Shown here piece by piece: positions 6,660-8,308 of a stretch of DNA of 8,308 bases (positions within the stretch are counted from its first letter, which is position 1; the number at the start of each line of letters is the position of its first letter). A program made the position numbers and the translations under genes. The notes beneath the pieces were generated by a model. It was given only the letters and a program-made list of their open reading frames with translations. It did no database searches and was not told the DNA's origin. The DNA comes from an uncultured Clostridia bacterium (GTDB lineage: Bacteria; Bacillota; Clostridia; Oscillospirales; Acutalibacteraceae), in assembly GCA_947302895.1 (NCBI GenBank), contig CAMYWU010000057.1, positions 1 to 8,308 of the forward strand. The letters are read 5' to 3'.

Positions 6660-7777
6660 TGGCAAGAAGAAGCAGAAACAAAGACAGAAGCACTTCAAAC
6701 ACTTCAAGAACTCTTATCCAGAATCTTGACATCAATCCAACCCTTAAATTCAGAGTTGAAGAGGCATATAAGGGCATCAGAGCAAACATAATGTTTTCAA
6801 TTATGAAAAAGGGCTGTAAAACAATTGTTGTTACCTCCTCCGTTGCAGGTGAGGGAAAAACAACAACCACTATCAACCTGGCAATTACTTTTGCTCAGGC
6901 AGGTCAGAAAGTTCTTCTTATCGATGCCGACCTCAGAAAGCCCAAGGTACATCACTATTTCTCTATTCCAAACGCTCCCGGACTTACCAACTATCTTGGT
7001 TCAAGCGTTATAGATTCAACAACTGAAAAGGTTGATTTATTCAAGGTTGTTCATCCCACAGAGTTTGAAAATCTTTCAATAATCTGCTCGGGTACAATTC
7101 CGCCAAACCCTGCAGAGCTTTTGGGAAGCGAACCCATGACGGATTTCCTTTCGGAGATTTCAAATGATTTCGACTATATTATTATTGATACCCCGCCCAT
7201 CAACATTGTATCCGATGCACTTCCTCTTATCAGGGAATCCGACGGTGTAGTTTTGGTTGTTAAATACAATCAGTCAACCCATCCCGATGTTGAAAGAGCT
7301 CTCGGAACTCTTGAATTCATCGATGCAAAAATCATCGGCTTCATAGTTAACTATGTTGAATCCAATGCAGGCGGTAAATATAAGTATAACTATTATCGTC
7401 GCTACTACGGCAGATACGGCTACGGATATGGCTATGGCGGCGGTTACGGTGGCTATGGCGGTTACGGCGGCTACGGTGGCTATGGCGGCTATGGCGGCTA
7501 TGGCGGCTATGGCGGTTACGGCGGCTACGGCGGCTACGGTGGCTACGGCGGCTACGGCGGTTACGGCGGCTATGGCGGTTACGGCGGCTATGGCTCCACT
7601 CCCAAGACACCGTCATCCTCGGTTGGCAATGCGCCGAACTACGGAAGCTATGGCAGCAGCTACGGCGGTTACGGCAGCTATGGCAGTTATGGCAGCTACG
7701 GAAGCTACGGCAACTACAGCGGTAACTCAGGCGGTTCTGTTTTCAACAAGGGCAATCAATACGACCCAAGGAAGTAA
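6659..7777 (+). CDS. BY-kinase (CpsD/YwqD type) with giant Tyr/Gly-rich tail
   Basis: 372 residues; AAAGGAG (6642-6648) lies 10 bases before the ATG, which overlaps the adaptor stop. The kinase domain (about 20-235) shows Walker A GEGKTTT (64-70), Walker A' LLIDADLRKP (86-95) and Walker B IIIDTPP (174-180), plus the N-terminal EEAYKGIR (34-41), like the EX2RX2R ring-forming motif but with Lys at the middle position. BY-kinases autophosphorylate C-terminal tyrosines within a ring, a cycle needed for capsule or exopolysaccharide assembly; this one would be recruited to the membrane by the adaptor upstream. The usual tail has a handful of clustered tyrosines. Here residues 241-372 hold 37: a mixed Tyr/Arg cluster (241-259), 17 perfect GGY triplets (261-311), a short Ser/Thr/Pro linker (313-327), a GSY-type block (328-353) and a final Tyr at 368. 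The tail stays in frame and the kinase core looks intact. A phosphatase gene follows after 7 bases. Confidence 0.93.
   Translation: MARRSRNKDRSTSNTSRTLIQNLDINPTLKFRVEEAYKGIRANIMFSIMKKGCKTIVVTSSVAGEGKTTTTINLAITFAQAGQKVLLIDADLRKPKVHHYFSIPNAPGLTNYLGSSVIDSTTEKVDLFKVVHPTEFENLSIICSGTIPPNPAELLGSEPMTDFLSEISNDFDYIIIDTPPINIVSDALPLIRESDGVVLVVKYNQSTHPDVERALGTLEFIDAKIIGFIVNYVESNAGGKYKYNYYRRYYGRYGYGYGYGGGYGGYGGYGGYGGYGGYGGYGGYGGYGGYGGYGGYGGYGGYGGYGGYGGYGSTPKTPSSSVGNAPNYGSYGSSYGGYGSYGSYGSYGSYGNYSGNSGGSVFNKGNQYDPRK
7439..7591 (+). repeat. 17 tandem 9-base units coding GGY
   Basis: Seventeen perfect amino-acid triplets Gly-Gly-Tyr (kinase residues 261-311) come from units of the form GGY-GGY-TAY, where Y is C or T. 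Gly codons are only GGC or GGT and Tyr codons alternate TAC and TAT, so units differ at third positions while the protein repeat is exact. GC content is far above that of the neighbouring DNA. Confidence 0.97.
7640..7717 (+). repeat. Second low-complexity block coding YGS-type repeats
   Basis: Kinase residues 328-353 read as nine tyrosines spaced mostly every three residues, separated by GS, GG, GN or GSS. It is a relative of the GGY block in which Ser replaces the second Gly (AGC or AGT codons). A Ser/Thr/Pro linker separates it from the first block. Confidence 0.9.
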
Positions 7778-7784
7778 CTAAAAA

Positions 7785-8308
7785 ATGATTATCAATAATC
7801 TTATTGAGATGCATTCTCACATTATCCCTGGAATCGATGACGGTTCCAGGGATATTGAAATGAGCCTTCAGATGATTGAAAGGCTAAAGGACCAAGGCGC
7901 ACAAAAGATTGTTTTAACCCCCCATTATTATTCCGATACCATATCCCTTGATGATTTTTTATGGCAGAGGGATGCAGCATTTAACGATTTACTCAGAGAA
8001 ATTCCAAGCGGATATCCTGAGCTGATTCCCGCTGCGGAGGTTTTTATAAGCCCGTATCTGTTTAATAATGAAAACATAAAGGATTTATGTGTTGGCAATT
8101 CAAACTATGTTTTAATCGAGCATCCTTTTGGCGCTCGGTTTGACGAAAAGGATTACGACAGATTATTAAATCTCTATTGCGATTATAAGGTTAAACCGAT
8201 TCTTGCTCATATTGAAAGATACAGAGCTCTTATGGACGATAAGTATAAGCTCTCCGACCTAATTGAAATCGGATGTCTTCCTCAGGTTAACGTAAGTTCC
8301 TTTGCGGT
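7785..8308 (+). CDS. PHP-family protein tyrosine phosphatase, CpsB/YwqE type (3' end cut off)
   Basis: 174 codons are visible and the frame is open at the window end; full-length relatives are about 240-260 residues. The N-terminus carries the PHP metal motif H10-x-H12 followed by IPGIDDGS (14-21), then TPHY with H47, AAEVF with E85, LIEHPF with E112 and AHIERY with H142, matching the order of metal ligands in CpsB/YwqE phosphatases; the last ligands would lie beyond the window. These manganese-type enzymes remove phosphate from the tyrosine cluster of the cognate BY-kinase. Start: the first ATG, with AAGGA (7768-7772) inside the end of the kinase gene, 7 bases separating the kinase stop from this ATG, which suggests coupled translation. 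An internal ATG at 7809 would remove much of the metal-motif lead-in and is unlikely. Confidence 0.92.
   Translation, partial: MIINNLIEMHSHIIPGIDDGSRDIEMSLQMIERLKDQGAQKIVLTPHYYSDTISLDDFLWQRDAAFNDLLREIPSGYPELIPAAEVFISPYLFNNENIKDLCVGNSNYVLIEHPFGARFDEKDYDRLLNLYCDYKVKPILAHIERYRALMDDKYKLSDLIEIGCLPQVNVSSFA

Noticed and set aside
7347..7616. Minus-strand frame rich in Arg, His and Ser opposite the kinase tail
   Set aside because: It is the antisense shadow of the GGY repeat; its composition is fully explained by the repeat and it has no convincing start signal.
7353..7781. Plus-strand frame rich in Ala, Thr, Met and Val overlapping the kinase tail
   Set aside because: Alternate-frame reading of the 9-base repeat. 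The in-frame kinase has conserved motifs up to the tail and no sign of a frameshift.

Overview
The window looks like chromosomal DNA of a low-to-moderate GC Gram-positive anaerobe, most likely class Clostridia (Bacillota). This rests on strong AGGAG-type ribosome sites, sigma-A-like promoters, the split CpsC/CpsD-type tyrosine kinase system with a PHP-family phosphatase, and overall codon habits. The genus cannot be read from the sequence.

Layout: two divergent transcription units leave a 232-base AT-rich control region (about 5582-5813). Leftward (minus strand) run a GH63-like (alpha/alpha)6 glycosidase (2921-5581), a calcineurin-like metallophosphoesterase with a very hydrophobic C-terminal tail (1235-2881), and a GtrA-like four-helix membrane protein with a long acidic, repetitive tail (1-1151, stop codon outside the window). 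Glycosidase and phosphoesterase are 39 bases apart and probably share one mRNA; the GtrA-like gene is 83 bases further on and has a plausible promoter of its own. Rightward run a Wzz/CpsC-like membrane adaptor (5814-6659), a BY-kinase (6659-7777; start and stop overlap by one base) and a PHP-type tyrosine phosphatase (7785-8308, cut by the window end). The last three form the usual control module at the head of a capsule or exopolysaccharide cluster, which presumably continues to the right.

How they work together: in the known CpsBCD/YwqCDE systems the adaptor recruits and activates the kinase, the kinase autophosphorylates a C-terminal tyrosine cluster, and the phosphatase reverses this, so controlling polysaccharide assembly. 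The leftward genes also suggest glycan or glycolipid handling at the membrane, but no substrate can be named.

The most unusual element is the kinase C-terminus. In place of a short tyrosine cluster it has a 132-residue low-complexity tail with 37 tyrosines, including 17 perfect tandem GGY triplets and a second GSY-type block. Other oddities are a metallophosphoesterase whose GNHD motif reads ATHD, and a 30-base-period acidic repeat in the GtrA-like tail. No RNA genes, insertion sequences, CRISPR arrays or convincing terminators were seen.
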